Assembly: GCF_003932855.1 (NCBI RefSeq) | Contig: NZ_RQYZ01000006.1 | Span: forward strand, 1 to 64,000 | From: Tessaracoccus sp. OH4464_COT-324 | GTDB lineage: Bacteria; Actinomycetota; Actinomycetes; Propionibacteriales; Propionibacteriaceae | DNA: 64,000 nt | Reading direction: 5' to 3' | Shown: positions 8,974 to 17,852 of the stretch, in pieces | How positions within the stretch are numbered: the stretch's first letter is position 1 | How the letters are laid out: each line of letters begins with the position of its first letter | Position numbers and translations under genes: made by a program | The notes under the pieces: generated by a model | What the model was told of the DNA's origin: nothing | Databases searched by the model: none | The model's input: only the letters and a program-made list of their open reading frames with translations

Positions 8974-9939
8974 ATGAGCGTAAGTGTCGTGATGCCGGTG
9001 CGCGACGAGGAACGTCACCTCGCCGCCGCGGTGGAGAGAGTGCTGGCCCAGGACAGCCCGGGGCCGATGGAGGTGATCCTGGCCGTCGGCCCGTCGAGGG
9101 ACGCCACCGCCGCCATCGCCCGGCGGCTCGCCGAGCGGCATCCCGAGGTGCGGGTGGTGGACAACCCCACCGGGCTGACCCCGGCCGGGCTGAACATCGC
9201 GATAGCGGCGGCCAGCCACGACGTCATAGTGCGCGTCGACGGCCACGGCGAGCTGGCTGATGGCTACATTCGAGAGGCGGTGCGGCTGTTGGAGGAAACG
9301 GGCGCCGCGAACGTCGGCGGGCGCATGGTTGCGGTCGGGCACACCCCCTTCGAGCGGGCGGTGGCCGCCGCCTACAACTCGCCCTACGGGCTGGGCGGCG
9401 GCGGCTTCCACCTGGCCTCCACGCCCGCCGGGCCAGCGGAGACGGTGTTCCTCGGGGTGTTTCGCAGGTCGGCGCTGGCGGAGGTCGGTGGATTCGACGA
9501 GAGCCTGCACCGGGCGCAGGACTGGGAGCTCAACTACCGTCTCCGGAAGGCCGGCCACCTGGTGTACTTCTCGCCCACCCTGCAGGTGACGTATCGCCCT
9601 CGCTCCACCCTGCGCGCCCTGGCCGTGCAGTTCTACCGGACCGGAAGCTGGCGCAGGGAGGTCATCCGCAGGCACCCCGACACGGCGGCGGTGCGCTACC
9701 TTGTTCCGCCGGTAGCGGTGGCCGGGTTGGCGAGCGGCCTCGTCGCGGGGCTGATTGGGCTGGGCTTGCGCAACCGGCTGGCCGCGGCGCTGCTCGCGCC
9801 CGCCACCTACGCCGTCTTTTTGATCTTCGCTGCGTCTCGAATCCGGACGGACCCCGCCGCTAGGCTATGGCTGCCACTCGTGCTGGCCACCATGCATTGC
9901 TGCTGGGGAGCTGGATTCTTCCGGAACTCCCCGGCCTGA
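8974..9939 (+). CDS. Family 2 glycosyltransferase (ExoA-like)
   Basis: The 321-residue protein opens with the GT-A nucleotide-binding fold: SVVMPVRDEERHLAAAVERVLAQ, then ILAVGPSRDAT, and DVIVRVDGHGELADGYI supplying the DxD-type metal site (VDGH near residue 90). The acceptor-region block FDESLHRAQDWELNYRLRKAGHLVYF near residue 175 carries the ED/QDWE-type catalytic motif. Two hydrophobic segments near the C-terminus (about 246-290) suggest membrane attachment. The pattern is that of ExoA-like transferases that extend lipid-linked oligosaccharides. Its neighbours (LCP ligases, manC) fit an envelope polysaccharide role; the sugar is not determinable here. Confidence 0.88.
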   Translation: MSVSVVMPVRDEERHLAAAVERVLAQDSPGPMEVILAVGPSRDATAAIARRLAERHPEVRVVDNPTGLTPAGLNIAIAAASHDVIVRVDGHGELADGYIREAVRLLEETGAANVGGRMVAVGHTPFERAVAAAYNSPYGLGGGGFHLASTPAGPAETVFLGVFRRSALAEVGGFDESLHRAQDWELNYRLRKAGHLVYFSPTLQVTYRPRSTLRALAVQFYRTGSWRREVIRRHPDTAAVRYLVPPVAVAGLASGLVAGLIGLGLRNRLAAALLAPATYAVFLIFAASRIRTDPAARLWLPLVLATMHCCWGAGFFRNSPA

Positions 9940-9956
9940 ACCCGAGGAGTTGTTGG

Positions 9957-11990
9957 ATGTATCCCGCCGCGCGTCGCGACGAGGTCAATATCGATATCGC
10001 CGGACGGCTGGTGCCCGACCCGTACCGCTGGCTCGAAGGCGACGGCGCCGACGTCGCGCTGTTCATCGATCAACAGAACGCCCATTCCCGGCCCTACCTG
10101 GAGGCGCTCCCGGAGCGGAAAGGGTTCGTCGAGATCCTCACCCGGCTGCTGGACGCGCCGGTGCGTGGCTGCCCGTGGCGGCGCGGCGATTGGCTGTTCG
10201 CGTGGGTGAACGACGGCGCGGACCAGCCCCGGCTCATCCGATCCGCCACGGTTGCCGGTTTGGAGAAAGCAGAAACCGTGCTCGATCCCAACCTGCTGAG
10301 CACCGACGGGAAGGCCGCCGTCGTGAGCGCCGTGGTGAACGACGACGCCACCCTGCTCGTCTATGCGGTCGCCGAGGGCGGATCCGACTGGCGCACGATC
10401 CGGGTGCTGGATCTCGAAACGCTCACCGACCTGGGCCACGAGATCCGTTGGACGAAATGGAACGACCCGGTGTGGCTGCCCGGTGGGCGGTCCTTCACCT
10501 TCCTGAGCTACGACGAGCCATCCGGCAACGCGCTCACCGAGGTGAGCCACACCGGGACGCTCACCGCGTTCAACGTCGACAGCGGCGAGCGCTCGACGCT
10601 GTGGCTGCCCCCGACGGAGCAGACCCACGGAACGCAGCTGCGCGATAACGAGTGGTTCGTGCTGGCCACCAGCGAACGTATGGAGCCGGAGACCCAAATC
10701 TGGGTGCGCCGTCACGAGGAGGAACAGCTACGCCTGCTGGTGGACGGGGCCCACGAGTGGTGGCCCGTCGTCGTGCGTGACGGCGAGCTGATTGCCGTCA
10801 GCTACGAAGACGCACCCCGCGGCCGGGCTGCGGCCGTCAATCTGGACACGGGGGAGACACGCGAGCTGTTGGCTCAGCACCCGAGCCGGGTCCTGGTGGG
10901 CCTGGAGCCGACGGCCGCAGGCTACGTCGCCCACTACATGGAGGACGCCCAGTGCCTCCTGGTGCCGCTCGATCGGCGGGGCAACCCGGGCGCTGAGCTG
11001 CCCGTGGGTGAGGCGTGCAGCATCAGCGGGCTCAACTCGCTACCCGACAGCGAGGAGGTTTTCCTCGCCACGAGCAGGTTCAGCGACCGCGGGGAGCGTT
11101 TCGTGGCCCGGCTCCGCGGGGCAGAGCTCGTGTCCTGGGAGCGGATCGAGCCGGCGCCGGGCGCGGTGAACGTGCCCTGCCGGGTGGAACGCTTCGAGGT
11201 GAACTCCAGCGACGGCGCGGCGGTCCGGTCGTTCATCCTGCGCCCGACGTCGGCGCAGGCGGGGCCGCAGCCCACGCTGATCTGGGGGTACGGGGGATTC
11301 AACATCCCGATGGTCCCCGAATACCGCACCGTCCTGTCCGCCTGGCTCGCGGCGGGCGGCACGCTCGTCGTGGCCAACCTGCGCGGCGGCGGCGAGTTCG
11401 GCGATGCCTGGCATGCGGCGGGCACCAGGGAGCGCAAGCAGCAGGTCTTCGATGACCTCTACGCCGTGGCCGAGGGGCTCATCGCGCGGGGCGTGACCAC
11501 CGCACACCAGCTGGGGCTGCACGGGCGATCCAACGGCGGGCTCCTGGTGGGCGCCGCGCTGACGCAACGCCCGGACCTGTGGGCCGCAGCGGTGCCGGGC
11601 GTGGGCGTGCTTGACATGCTGCGCTTCCACAAGTTCACGGTCGGCTGGGCCTGGACCTGGGACTACGGCGACCCGGACGACCCGGCGGCCGCCGAATACC
11701 TGCTGGCCTACTCTCCGGTGCACAACGTGCGCCCGCAACGCTACCCGCCGACGCTCATCACCACGGGCGATCACGACGATCGCGTGGTGCCCGCGCACTC
11801 GTACAAGTTCGCGGCCCAGCTGCAGCACCTCGGCGAGGGCGGGCCCTTCCTGCTGGCGGTGGACACCCGCGTCGGCCACGGGCAGGGCAAGCCGAAGTCG
11901 GCGTCGCTCGCGGAGCTTGCCGATCAGCTGGCTTTCCTGGCGCACCACACCGGGCTCACGCCCGCCACCGCGTTGCCTTCTCCGCAGTGA
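9957..11990 (+). CDS. S9A prolyl oligopeptidase family serine peptidase
   Basis: The enzyme cleaves short peptides after proline or similar residues in the cytosol. The start at 9957 is chosen because GAGGAG lies eight bases upstream and the protein then begins MYPAARRDEVNIDIAGRLVPDPYRWLE, the normal N-terminus of the family; more upstream starts lie inside the glycosyltransferase gene. The beta-propeller region covers roughly residues 70-380 and the hydrolase domain the rest. The catalytic triad is visible: Ser in GRSNGG (about residue 525), Asp in TGDHDDRVVP and His in RVGHGQGK. Length (677 aa) is typical. Its end overlaps the convergent TIGR03089-like gene by 35 bases. Confidence 0.93.
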   Translation: MYPAARRDEVNIDIAGRLVPDPYRWLEGDGADVALFIDQQNAHSRPYLEALPERKGFVEILTRLLDAPVRGCPWRRGDWLFAWVNDGADQPRLIRSATVAGLEKAETVLDPNLLSTDGKAAVVSAVVNDDATLLVYAVAEGGSDWRTIRVLDLETLTDLGHEIRWTKWNDPVWLPGGRSFTFLSYDEPSGNALTEVSHTGTLTAFNVDSGERSTLWLPPTEQTHGTQLRDNEWFVLATSERMEPETQIWVRRHEEEQLRLLVDGAHEWWPVVVRDGELIAVSYEDAPRGRAAAVNLDTGETRELLAQHPSRVLVGLEPTAAGYVAHYMEDAQCLLVPLDRRGNPGAELPVGEACSISGLNSLPDSEEVFLATSRFSDRGERFVARLRGAELVSWERIEPAPGAVNVPCRVERFEVNSSDGAAVRSFILRPTSAQAGPQPTLIWGYGGFNIPMVPEYRTVLSAWLAAGGTLVVANLRGGGEFGDAWHAAGTRERKQQVFDDLYAVAEGLIARGVTTAHQLGLHGRSNGGLLVGAALTQRPDLWAAAVPGVGVLDMLRFHKFTVGWAWTWDYGDPDDPAAAEYLLAYSPVHNVRPQRYPPTLITTGDHDDRVVPAHSYKFAAQLQHLGEGGPFLLAVDTRVGHGQGKPKSASLAELADQLAFLAHHTGLTPATALPSPQ

Positions 11991-12612
11991 GAGCCCTGTC
12001 GATCTCGTGCCCGTTCAGCCCACAAATCACGACGCTGGACCCGCCGCCCAGGATCGGGGCCAGTAGGAGGGCGGCGACGGTCGGCCAGTCGAAGTCGGGA
12101 TCGACGAAGGCCAGGCGGTCGCGCCTGCCGGGGACCGCCAGGTCGGCGTGGCTTCGGGACCCCCAGGCCGGGTCGTCGGGTTCAGGCTGCGGCGCGAGGG
12201 CCGCATCAGGTTGGGCCAGCACGTCCGCGTAGTCGATGGCGCCGTCTCGGGGAGCGGGTAGCCCTCGCCCCAAGGGATGCATCGAGCAGGCGACGGTGGT
12301 CTCCCCGCATCGGGCATCGTCGCCGTTGACCACGACGAACTCGGCCCCGTCGGGCACCCCGACGACCAGCTCGCGGCCGCTGAACCACGTCGCCGCGACC
12401 CACACGAGGGTCACCCAGTGTCCGGGGTCAGTTTCCGCCAGCCCCAGGCAGACCCGCTGACCTGTCGCGCAGTCGTCGAGCAGGTTTGCGGTTTTGGCGA
12501 CCCAGTTGTTGAAGGTCACCCCGGAGAGCTCGATTCGCGAGTCCGGGTCGTAGTAGGTGAGCAGCGGTCCCGGGCCGAGCCGGGACAGGGCCGTGTTCAG
12601 CATGCGGGACAT
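11956..12612 (-). CDS. TIGR03089-like actinobacterial protein
   Basis: The 218-residue protein starts MSRMLNTALSRLGPGPLLTYYD and continues with RIELSGVTFNNWVAKTANLL. That is the pattern of the truncated AMP-binding-like TIGR03089 family of actinobacteria, found in the same LCP-manC neighbourhood (the Rv3268 position in Mycobacterium). The sequence resembles the N-terminal part of acyl-CoA synthetases, but no P-loop or adenylation motif is visible, so activity is doubtful. The start at 12612 leaves only 24 bases to the divergent manC start. Longer upstream starts in this frame would run through manC and are rejected. The 3' end overlaps the convergent peptidase gene. Confidence 0.7.
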   Translation of the reverse strand: MSRMLNTALSRLGPGPLLTYYDPDSRIELSGVTFNNWVAKTANLLDDCATGQRVCLGLAETDPGHWVTLVWVAATWFSGRELVVGVPDGAEFVVVNGDDARCGETTVACSMHPLGRGLPAPRDGAIDYADVLAQPDAALAPQPEPDDPAWGSRSHADLAVPGRRDRLAFVDPDFDWPTVAALLLAPILGGGSSVVICGLNGHEIDRALTAEKATRWRA

Positions 12613-12624
12613 GCTACCGGCAGG

Positions 12625-12630
12625 TACGGT
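12625..12630 (+). promoter_or_regulatory. Leaderless -10 box of manC
   Basis: TACGGT ends six bases before the ATG at 12637. The divergent gene starts at 12612, so any -35 contacts for manC must lie inside that gene. The leaderless call is inferred. Confidence 0.6.
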
Positions 12631-12636
12631 GGCCCT

Positions 12637-13710
12637 ATGCGTTACGTCGTGATCATGGCTGGTGGTTCCGGTACCAGGCTTTGGCCGTTGTCTCGGAAGG
12701 GCCGCCCGAAGCAGTTGTTGGAGATTTTCGAGGGCAAGTCGCTGCTTCGGCTGGCCTATGAGCGGCTGAGGGGCCTGGTGCCCGATGAGCGGGTTCTGGT
12801 GTGCACGGGACGGGCCTATGCCGACGACGTCGCGCGGCAGCTGCCGGAACTGCGTCGGGAGAACATCCTCGGCGAGCCGGAGGGCCGGGACTCGTTGAAC
12901 GCCGTGGCTTGGAGCGCCGCCGTGCTGGCCCACCGCGACCCGGAAGCAGTGGTGGCGATGGTGACTGCCGACCAGGTGATCACGCCGGTGGATCGCTTTC
13001 AGACGGCTCTGGGCATCGCCTTCCAGGCGGCTGAGCGGCACCCGAGCGCGTTGGTGACGCTGGGCGTGGTGCCCGACGAGCCGCACACCGGCTACGGCTA
13101 TCTGCACCGAGCCGAGGAGGTGGAGCCGGGGGTCCATCGGGTGGCGGAGTTCAAGGAGAAGCCGAGCCGGGAGGTGGCCGAGGCGTACCTGGCCAGCGGG
13201 GAGTACTGGTGGAACGCTGGAATGTTCGTCTGGCAGGCGGCCACCTTCCTCGGCCAGCTGACGCAACTGCTGCCGGAAACGGCACGCACCGTTCGGGAGC
13301 TCGCGGAGCACCCCGAACGCCTCGACGAACTGTTCCCGAGCCTGCGCAAAATCTCCGTCGACTACGCGGTCATGGAGCCGGTTTCACAAGGAAAAACGGA
13401 TGCTTGTGTGCTCAGCGTTCCACTCGACGTAGAATGGAGGGACGTCGGAGGCTACGTGAGCTATGCGGAGCTGCTGGGATCCGACGAACAGGGAAATATC
13501 CGTAGCGGTCGAACTGTGTCGATGAACTCATCACACTGTATCGTCGTTAACATGACTGGCTCGGAGCACGTCGTCGCGACACTCGGCTTGGAGCGGAAGC
13601 TGGTGGTGGTCACCCGCCAGGCGACGCTCGTGGCGGACCTGGACGACGTCGAGCAGGTTAAGCAACTTGTGGCACTAGTGGAGGAAGAACAGGGAGCAGA
13701 TTGGGCATGA
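12637..13710 (+). CDS. manC: Mannose-1-phosphate guanylyltransferase
   Basis: The enzyme makes GDP-mannose from mannose-1-phosphate and GTP, feeding mannosylated envelope glycans. The 357-residue protein begins with the nucleotidyltransferase signature MAGGSGTRLWPLSRKGRPKQ (residues 7-26). It shows the TADQVI block (metal-binding Asp), GYGYL, the FKEKPS lysine motif, WNAGMFVW and the WRDVGGY block near residue 265. It is a single-domain form without the C-terminal isomerase of ManC-ManA fusions. The start is leaderless. The stop overlaps the next ATG by four bases. manB, the preceding pathway step, lies 6.3 kb downstream in the same envelope block. Confidence 0.93.
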   Translation: MRYVVIMAGGSGTRLWPLSRKGRPKQLLEIFEGKSLLRLAYERLRGLVPDERVLVCTGRAYADDVARQLPELRRENILGEPEGRDSLNAVAWSAAVLAHRDPEAVVAMVTADQVITPVDRFQTALGIAFQAAERHPSALVTLGVVPDEPHTGYGYLHRAEEVEPGVHRVAEFKEKPSREVAEAYLASGEYWWNAGMFVWQAATFLGQLTQLLPETARTVRELAEHPERLDELFPSLRKISVDYAVMEPVSQGKTDACVLSVPLDVEWRDVGGYVSYAELLGSDEQGNIRSGRTVSMNSSHCIVVNMTGSEHVVATLGLERKLVVVTRQATLVADLDDVEQVKQLVALVEEEQGADWA

Positions 13711-14546
13711 ACGATCAGCAATCTCGACCTAGCATTTGGCCGTCGTTCTGCGCCGGCGCTCTGCTCATAGCGGGCGCCTTCGACGTCGCGGCCGTGCTGT
13801 GGACCCGGATTGCTGCGTTCGACAGCGCCTACTCCGTGCCGATGTTCTGGCCGCTCTGGATTGCTGCGGTGCTCACCGCCGGCGGCGATCGCATGCATCT
13901 CGGCGTACGGTTCGCGGTTGCGGGCGGCACCGCGCTGGGTTCGGTCACGATTGCGGGCCTGGCCTACATGTCCCGCGCCCAGGTCATGGGCAACACCGTG
14001 GTGTTGCTGGAGACGGTGGCCTACTGCCTGATGGGCTTCGCTCTCACCTTCTGGGTGCTCTGGGACGCCGACCGGCGCAGCAAGACCTCGCTGGCGAAAC
14101 CACAAGCTAGCCAGCCTCAGCCCAGATCGCCACTCAGCCCAGCGCCGTTTTCTGTTCTGGAGCGCAGCCGTGCGTTGAAGGACACCTCACTGCTCAGCCG
14201 GACGGCTGCGGCCATCAAGCGCTCGAAGCGGCCTGCGCACGGTGGGAATACTCCCATCCCGCGCCCCACGGCCCCCGGCCCTGCGGTGCGTCCCGTTGCG
14301 CCCACTCCCATCAGCCCGACGGTTCAGCCACTCAGCCCGGCCAGCCGGCCCCCGGCGCCGGGGGCCACCGCTCAGCCGCCGGCCAGCCCGGCCACTCCGT
14401 CGCTGAAGCTATCGTCAATGGGCACAGCCGACGCCAAGAGCTGGAGCCAGGCTGGCTCGCCTTGGCCGAGCAAGGATCTGGATGACCCCGATGGCACCGT
14501 GCTTCGGCGGACTCGGATTCGCGGTAGGAGAAGTGATAAGGGCTAA
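13707..14546 (+). CDS. Four-helix membrane protein with Pro-rich tail, unknown function
   Basis: The ATG at 13707 overlaps the manC stop (ATGA), so the pair is translationally coupled. The 279-residue product has four hydrophobic segments in its first 120 residues (about 11-32, 43-58, 66-86 and 93-115), followed by a long cytoplasmic-type tail rich in Pro, Ser, Ala and Thr with PTAPGPA-like elements and a basic end (RTRIRGRRSDKG). I do not recognise a family. Coupling to manC and the following whiB suggests an envelope-related role, but nothing in the sequence defines it. Confidence 0.65.
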   Translation: MNDQQSRPSIWPSFCAGALLIAGAFDVAAVLWTRIAAFDSAYSVPMFWPLWIAAVLTAGGDRMHLGVRFAVAGGTALGSVTIAGLAYMSRAQVMGNTVVLLETVAYCLMGFALTFWVLWDADRRSKTSLAKPQASQPQPRSPLSPAPFSVLERSRALKDTSLLSRTAAAIKRSKRPAHGGNTPIPRPTAPGPAVRPVAPTPISPTVQPLSPASRPPAPGATAQPPASPATPSLKLSSMGTADAKSWSQAGSPWPSKDLDDPDGTVLRRTRIRGRRSDKG

Positions 14547-14594
14547 CTGACGTTGCTGGTTTGGCGAACTGCGAGTCGTTTTTCGCGTCCGGGG

Positions 14595-14623
14595 TTGACG
14601 CAAGCGAACAACACTAGTGTAAT
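14595..14623 (+). promoter_or_regulatory. Sigma70-type promoter of whiB
   Basis: TTGACG (14595-14600) and TGTAAT (14618-14623) are 17 bases apart, and a purine-rich Shine-Dalgarno sequence (AAGGAGG) follows before the ATG at 14644. This is one of few conventional promoters in the window; most neighbours are leaderless. Confidence 0.6.
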
Positions 14624-14643
14624 TTTTAAGGAAGGAGGGGGCC

Positions 14644-14904
14644 ATGTACGACGAACTAGCAGCATTTTTGGAAGGGGACGATGTCGCTTTCGCCTGGCAG
14701 ACGGAAGCGCTCTGTGCGCAGACCGACCCCGAAGCCTTCTTTCCCGAGAAGGGCGGCTCGACCCGTGAGGCCAAGCGAGTCTGTCAGAGCTGCACAGTGC
14801 GCGCTGAATGCCTCGAATATGCGCTCGCCAACGACGAGCGCTTTGGAATCTGGGGCGGGATGTCTGAGCGCGAGCGACGCAAGCTCAAGCGCTCAGCCGG
14901 CTGA
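14644..14904 (+). CDS. whiB: WhiB-family iron-sulfur transcription factor (WhiB2-like)
   Basis: WhiB proteins are actinobacteria-specific [4Fe-4S] regulators that bind the sigma factor. This 86-residue protein has the four cluster cysteines at 24, 47, 50 and 56 (CxxC spacing conserved), the GIWGG turn at 68-72, and a basic C-terminal segment (SERERRKLKR) for DNA contact. The N-terminal FAWQTEALCAQTDPEAFFP block is typical. The position beside manC and manB corresponds to whiB2/whmD, which controls septation and cell division in Mycobacterium and sporulation septation in Streptomyces; the ortholog assignment is by synteny. It has its own promoter and a strong ribosome binding site. Confidence 0.93.
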   Translation: MYDELAAFLEGDDVAFAWQTEALCAQTDPEAFFPEKGGSTREAKRVCQSCTVRAECLEYALANDERFGIWGGMSERERRKLKRSAG

Positions 14905-14915
14905 CGGGAGGAAGC

Positions 14916-17852
14916 GTGAGCGAACCCGACGAGGGGGAGCGCTTTAAGGAACTTTGGGCTTGGGCAGATCAATACGACGATGAGGAAGCGATTCCTCCCG
15001 TCTCCCCGGCCTCGGTCAAGGCCATCCTGGTGGCCTGCGACGCCGAGGAGTGGCTGTCTGACGCTCTGAAAGCGCTAGTAGACAGTGCACTCAGGCCGGG
15101 GCGCATCGTCGCCGTGGACGTGGGTTCCCGCGACGGGACCACGCTCCTGTTGGCCGAGGCCCGTCAACTGGGCGTGATTGACGAAGTGGTCAGCGTTAGC
15201 CGGATGCCGTTCGGTGAGGCTGTCGCCGCGGCGCTCGACGGCACCGAGGACTGGCTGTGGTTGCTGCACGACGACTGCGTCCCCCGACCCACGGCGCTCA
15301 CCGAGATCACGCGCGCCGCAGCCACCGCGGACGTCGTCTTCCCCAAGCTTCTGCACCCCAAGCGGCGCAACTATCCGGACATCATCGCCGAATGTGGGCA
15401 GTCAATTTCGCGAACTGGATTCCGGGTTGGCGCGGCCGAGGAAGGGGAGGTCGACCAGCGGCAGATCGAGCCGGGGGCGGTGCTGGGCGGCTCGACTGCG
15501 GGCATGTTCGTTCGGGCTTCGACGTGGTGTGAGCTGGGCGGGCTGGCCCCCGAGGTCCCCAACCACCGCGCCGGGGTCGACTTCGGTTGGCGAGCCAACG
15601 TCGCGGGGCACCGCGTCGTGACGGCTCCGCTGGCGGCCATCGCGCACAGCGCGGCGTCGCGAACCTTCCAGCGGGTCGGGCCCGAGCACCCCCATCGCGA
15701 CGACCGGCTGGGGGCGCTGCGCATCGTGGCCGCGCGCGGCACTAGCCGGCTGGCGCTGCGGCTCAGTAGTTGGTTTCGGGCATTCGGCTACCTATTGGCC
15801 CGCTCGCCGTCCTTCGCTGGGGCGGAGTTGCGTGCCCATCGAGAGTTTCGGGCCACGCCGGAGAAGACCAGGTCGCTCGCGAGCCGCATCCCCGCAGGCG
15901 ACACGTCCGCGGCCGACGACCTCCTGGCCCCCAAACTGTGGGCCATCAAGCACGGCTTCGACAGGCTCGGCAGTTCCTTCATGGATCGCTGGCGCGAGTT
16001 TTCCACCGACACCTCCCTGGACGACCTGACCTCGGACGAATACCAGAGCGTGGCCTCCCAGAAGCGGGCGCGTTTCGCTCCGCACGCTATCGTCGTGGCG
16101 CTCTTCGCGGTCGTCGGCATCCTTGCGGGATGGCGATTCTGGGGTACCGCGCCCGTGGCGGGAGGGGGGCTGCTGCCCGCGCCGAGCGGCTTCGACGACA
16201 TCTGGCAGTCGTACCTGGCCTCGGGCATGCCCGCCCTAGGCATCGGCGCCGTCGTGAGTTTCTTCACCTTCGGCTACCTGCAGTTGATCCCGCTCCTGCT
16301 GGTGCTGCTCGGGCCCGCCCTGGCGGCCGCCACAGCCAACTCGGCCCTGCGCGCGGCCGGTCTCGCCCCCAAGACCAGCGCGGTTGGGGCCGCGGTGTGG
16401 GCGGGAGCTGTGTTGACGCTGGGCCTGCCCTCGGCCGGCGACGTCAGCGGTCTGGTGTTCGCGGTTGTTGCTCCGCTGCTGGCCAAGGCCGGTTACGCGA
16501 TGCTCACCGACGACGCCACCGGGGCGGAGGGGCTGCGCCGTCCCGCCGTTGGTGCCTTCTGGCTGTTCGTCCTGGCGGCGTTTTGGCCGCCTGCGCTGCT
16601 GATCGCCACAGTTGTGGCGCTGATTCTGGTCTTGGCCTGTGGCCGGCCCCGAGCGCGCTGGGCGATGCTCGTGGCCCCCGTCTGGGTGCTCTTTCTGCCC
16701 TGGCTGGGCGCGCTGTTGAGCAATCCCGCGCGGTTGCTCACCGGGGTGGATCCCTTCGCGTGGCCGGCCATCCCGCCGGCAAGCTACGCGCTATTCGCCG
16801 GCCGGATCTTCCGCGCGGGCATACCCATCTGGGTGAACATATCCTTCTTCGGCCTGCTTGGCATCGTGGTCCTCTGGTGCCTCATGCGCATTGTTGGCGC
16901 GCGCAGCCGGTGGATGTTCACGCTCGCGCTCGGCCTGCCGCCGCTGATCGGGGTTGCGGTCTCTCGGTTCGCTTTGCCGCTCGGCGACGGCGAGGTGCGG
17001 GCGCTGCTCAGCCCCTGGCTGCTGCTGGCGGTGGCCTCTGCGGTTGCGGCGATGGTGGTGGAGCGCCGCCAGAATGAGCGATCCTGGCCGATCCCGCTCG
17101 GCCTCGCCGCCGTCGCGGCGCTGACGCCCGTGCTCGCCTGGCCGTTCTTCGGCCTCACCGGGCCGGTGCAGGCCAAACACCCGGAGCTGCCGGGTTACGT
17201 GACCTCGGTTCTGGAGTCGCCCCGGCTTAGCCGGGCGCTGCTCGTGGAGAAGACACGAGGCAGGCTCGCCTGGAACGTGGTTGACGCGCAGGATCCGCAG
17301 TGGGGTTCCGGCGAGTTGCGGCCGCAGTACGCGGCGGAGTTTGAGGGCCTCGTGCAGGTGTTCACTGGCGGCCCGGTGCCCGAGGATCTGGCCAGCCAGC
17401 TGATGGGGTTGGGCGTGTCCCACGTTTGGCTCTCGGGGTTCACCGAGGACGAGCTGCTGGTGGTGGCCAACGCGGACGGGCTCACTTCAGCGCCCGACGG
17501 CGACGAGGCCACCGTGTTCACCGTCGTGGGCTTGGTCAGTCGGGCGCTGGTGCTGGTGCCGGGGCAGGAGCCACAACCCGTCGTCGACGGCGTGGTGCCT
17601 GCAGGCGGCGACGACCGGCTGCTGCGGATCAGCGAGGCCGGAGTGACCGCCCGCGTCGCCGGCCATACCCTGGAGCCTGCGGAGGAGCCGGGCACATTCC
17701 GCCTGGGCGAGCTGTCGGGAACACTCGACTTCCGCCCCGCGCCCAGCGCGTTCGGACCTTGGCTCAGCCTGGTCATCTTCGCCCTGCTGGCGTTGTTCGC
17801 TATGCCGTCGCTGGGGCAGGCCGACGGCGCCCGACGAGCTGGGAGCAGATGA
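14916..17852 (+). CDS. Giant membrane glycosyltransferase (GT2 domain plus multi-helix C-terminus)
   Basis: The 978-residue protein has an N-terminal GT2 domain (about residues 28-300) opening with AILVACDAEEWLSDALKALVDS, followed by VDVGSRDGTTLLL and LWLLHDDCVPRP with the metal-binding Asp pair near residue 118. A linker is followed by roughly a dozen hydrophobic helices (about 390-720), an extracytoplasmic region rich in short strands (about 740-950) and a last transmembrane helix near 955. GTG start with a GGGAGG Shine-Dalgarno sequence. The same large transferase precedes a DUF5719 gene beside whiB in other actinobacteria. It probably builds an envelope glycan; acceptor and sugar are unknown. 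Its TGA overlaps the next start. Confidence 0.88.
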   Translation: MSEPDEGERFKELWAWADQYDDEEAIPPVSPASVKAILVACDAEEWLSDALKALVDSALRPGRIVAVDVGSRDGTTLLLAEARQLGVIDEVVSVSRMPFGEAVAAALDGTEDWLWLLHDDCVPRPTALTEITRAAATADVVFPKLLHPKRRNYPDIIAECGQSISRTGFRVGAAEEGEVDQRQIEPGAVLGGSTAGMFVRASTWCELGGLAPEVPNHRAGVDFGWRANVAGHRVVTAPLAAIAHSAASRTFQRVGPEHPHRDDRLGALRIVAARGTSRLALRLSSWFRAFGYLLARSPSFAGAELRAHREFRATPEKTRSLASRIPAGDTSAADDLLAPKLWAIKHGFDRLGSSFMDRWREFSTDTSLDDLTSDEYQSVASQKRARFAPHAIVVALFAVVGILAGWRFWGTAPVAGGGLLPAPSGFDDIWQSYLASGMPALGIGAVVSFFTFGYLQLIPLLLVLLGPALAAATANSALRAAGLAPKTSAVGAAVWAGAVLTLGLPSAGDVSGLVFAVVAPLLAKAGYAMLTDDATGAEGLRRPAVGAFWLFVLAAFWPPALLIATVVALILVLACGRPRARWAMLVAPVWVLFLPWLGALLSNPARLLTGVDPFAWPAIPPASYALFAGRIFRAGIPIWVNISFFGLLGIVVLWCLMRIVGARSRWMFTLALGLPPLIGVAVSRFALPLGDGEVRALLSPWLLLAVASAVAAMVVERRQNERSWPIPLGLAAVAALTPVLAWPFFGLTGPVQAKHPELPGYVTSVLESPRLSRALLVEKTRGRLAWNVVDAQDPQWGSGELRPQYAAEFEGLVQVFTGGPVPEDLASQLMGLGVSHVWLSGFTEDELLVVANADGLTSAPDGDEATVFTVVGLVSRALVLVPGQEPQPVVDGVVPAGGDDRLLRISEAGVTARVAGHTLEPAEEPGTFRLGELSGTLDFRPAPSAFGPWLSLVIFALLALFAMPSLGQADGARRAGSR

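Noticed and set aside
12277-12636. Upstream extension of manC.
   Set aside because: The added residues lie opposite the TIGR03089-like gene, and the family N-terminus MRYVVIMAGGSGTR begins at 12637 with a leaderless -10.
12613-13311. Upstream extension of the TIGR03089-like gene.
   Set aside because: It would run antisense through manC; the recognisable family N-terminus begins at 12612.
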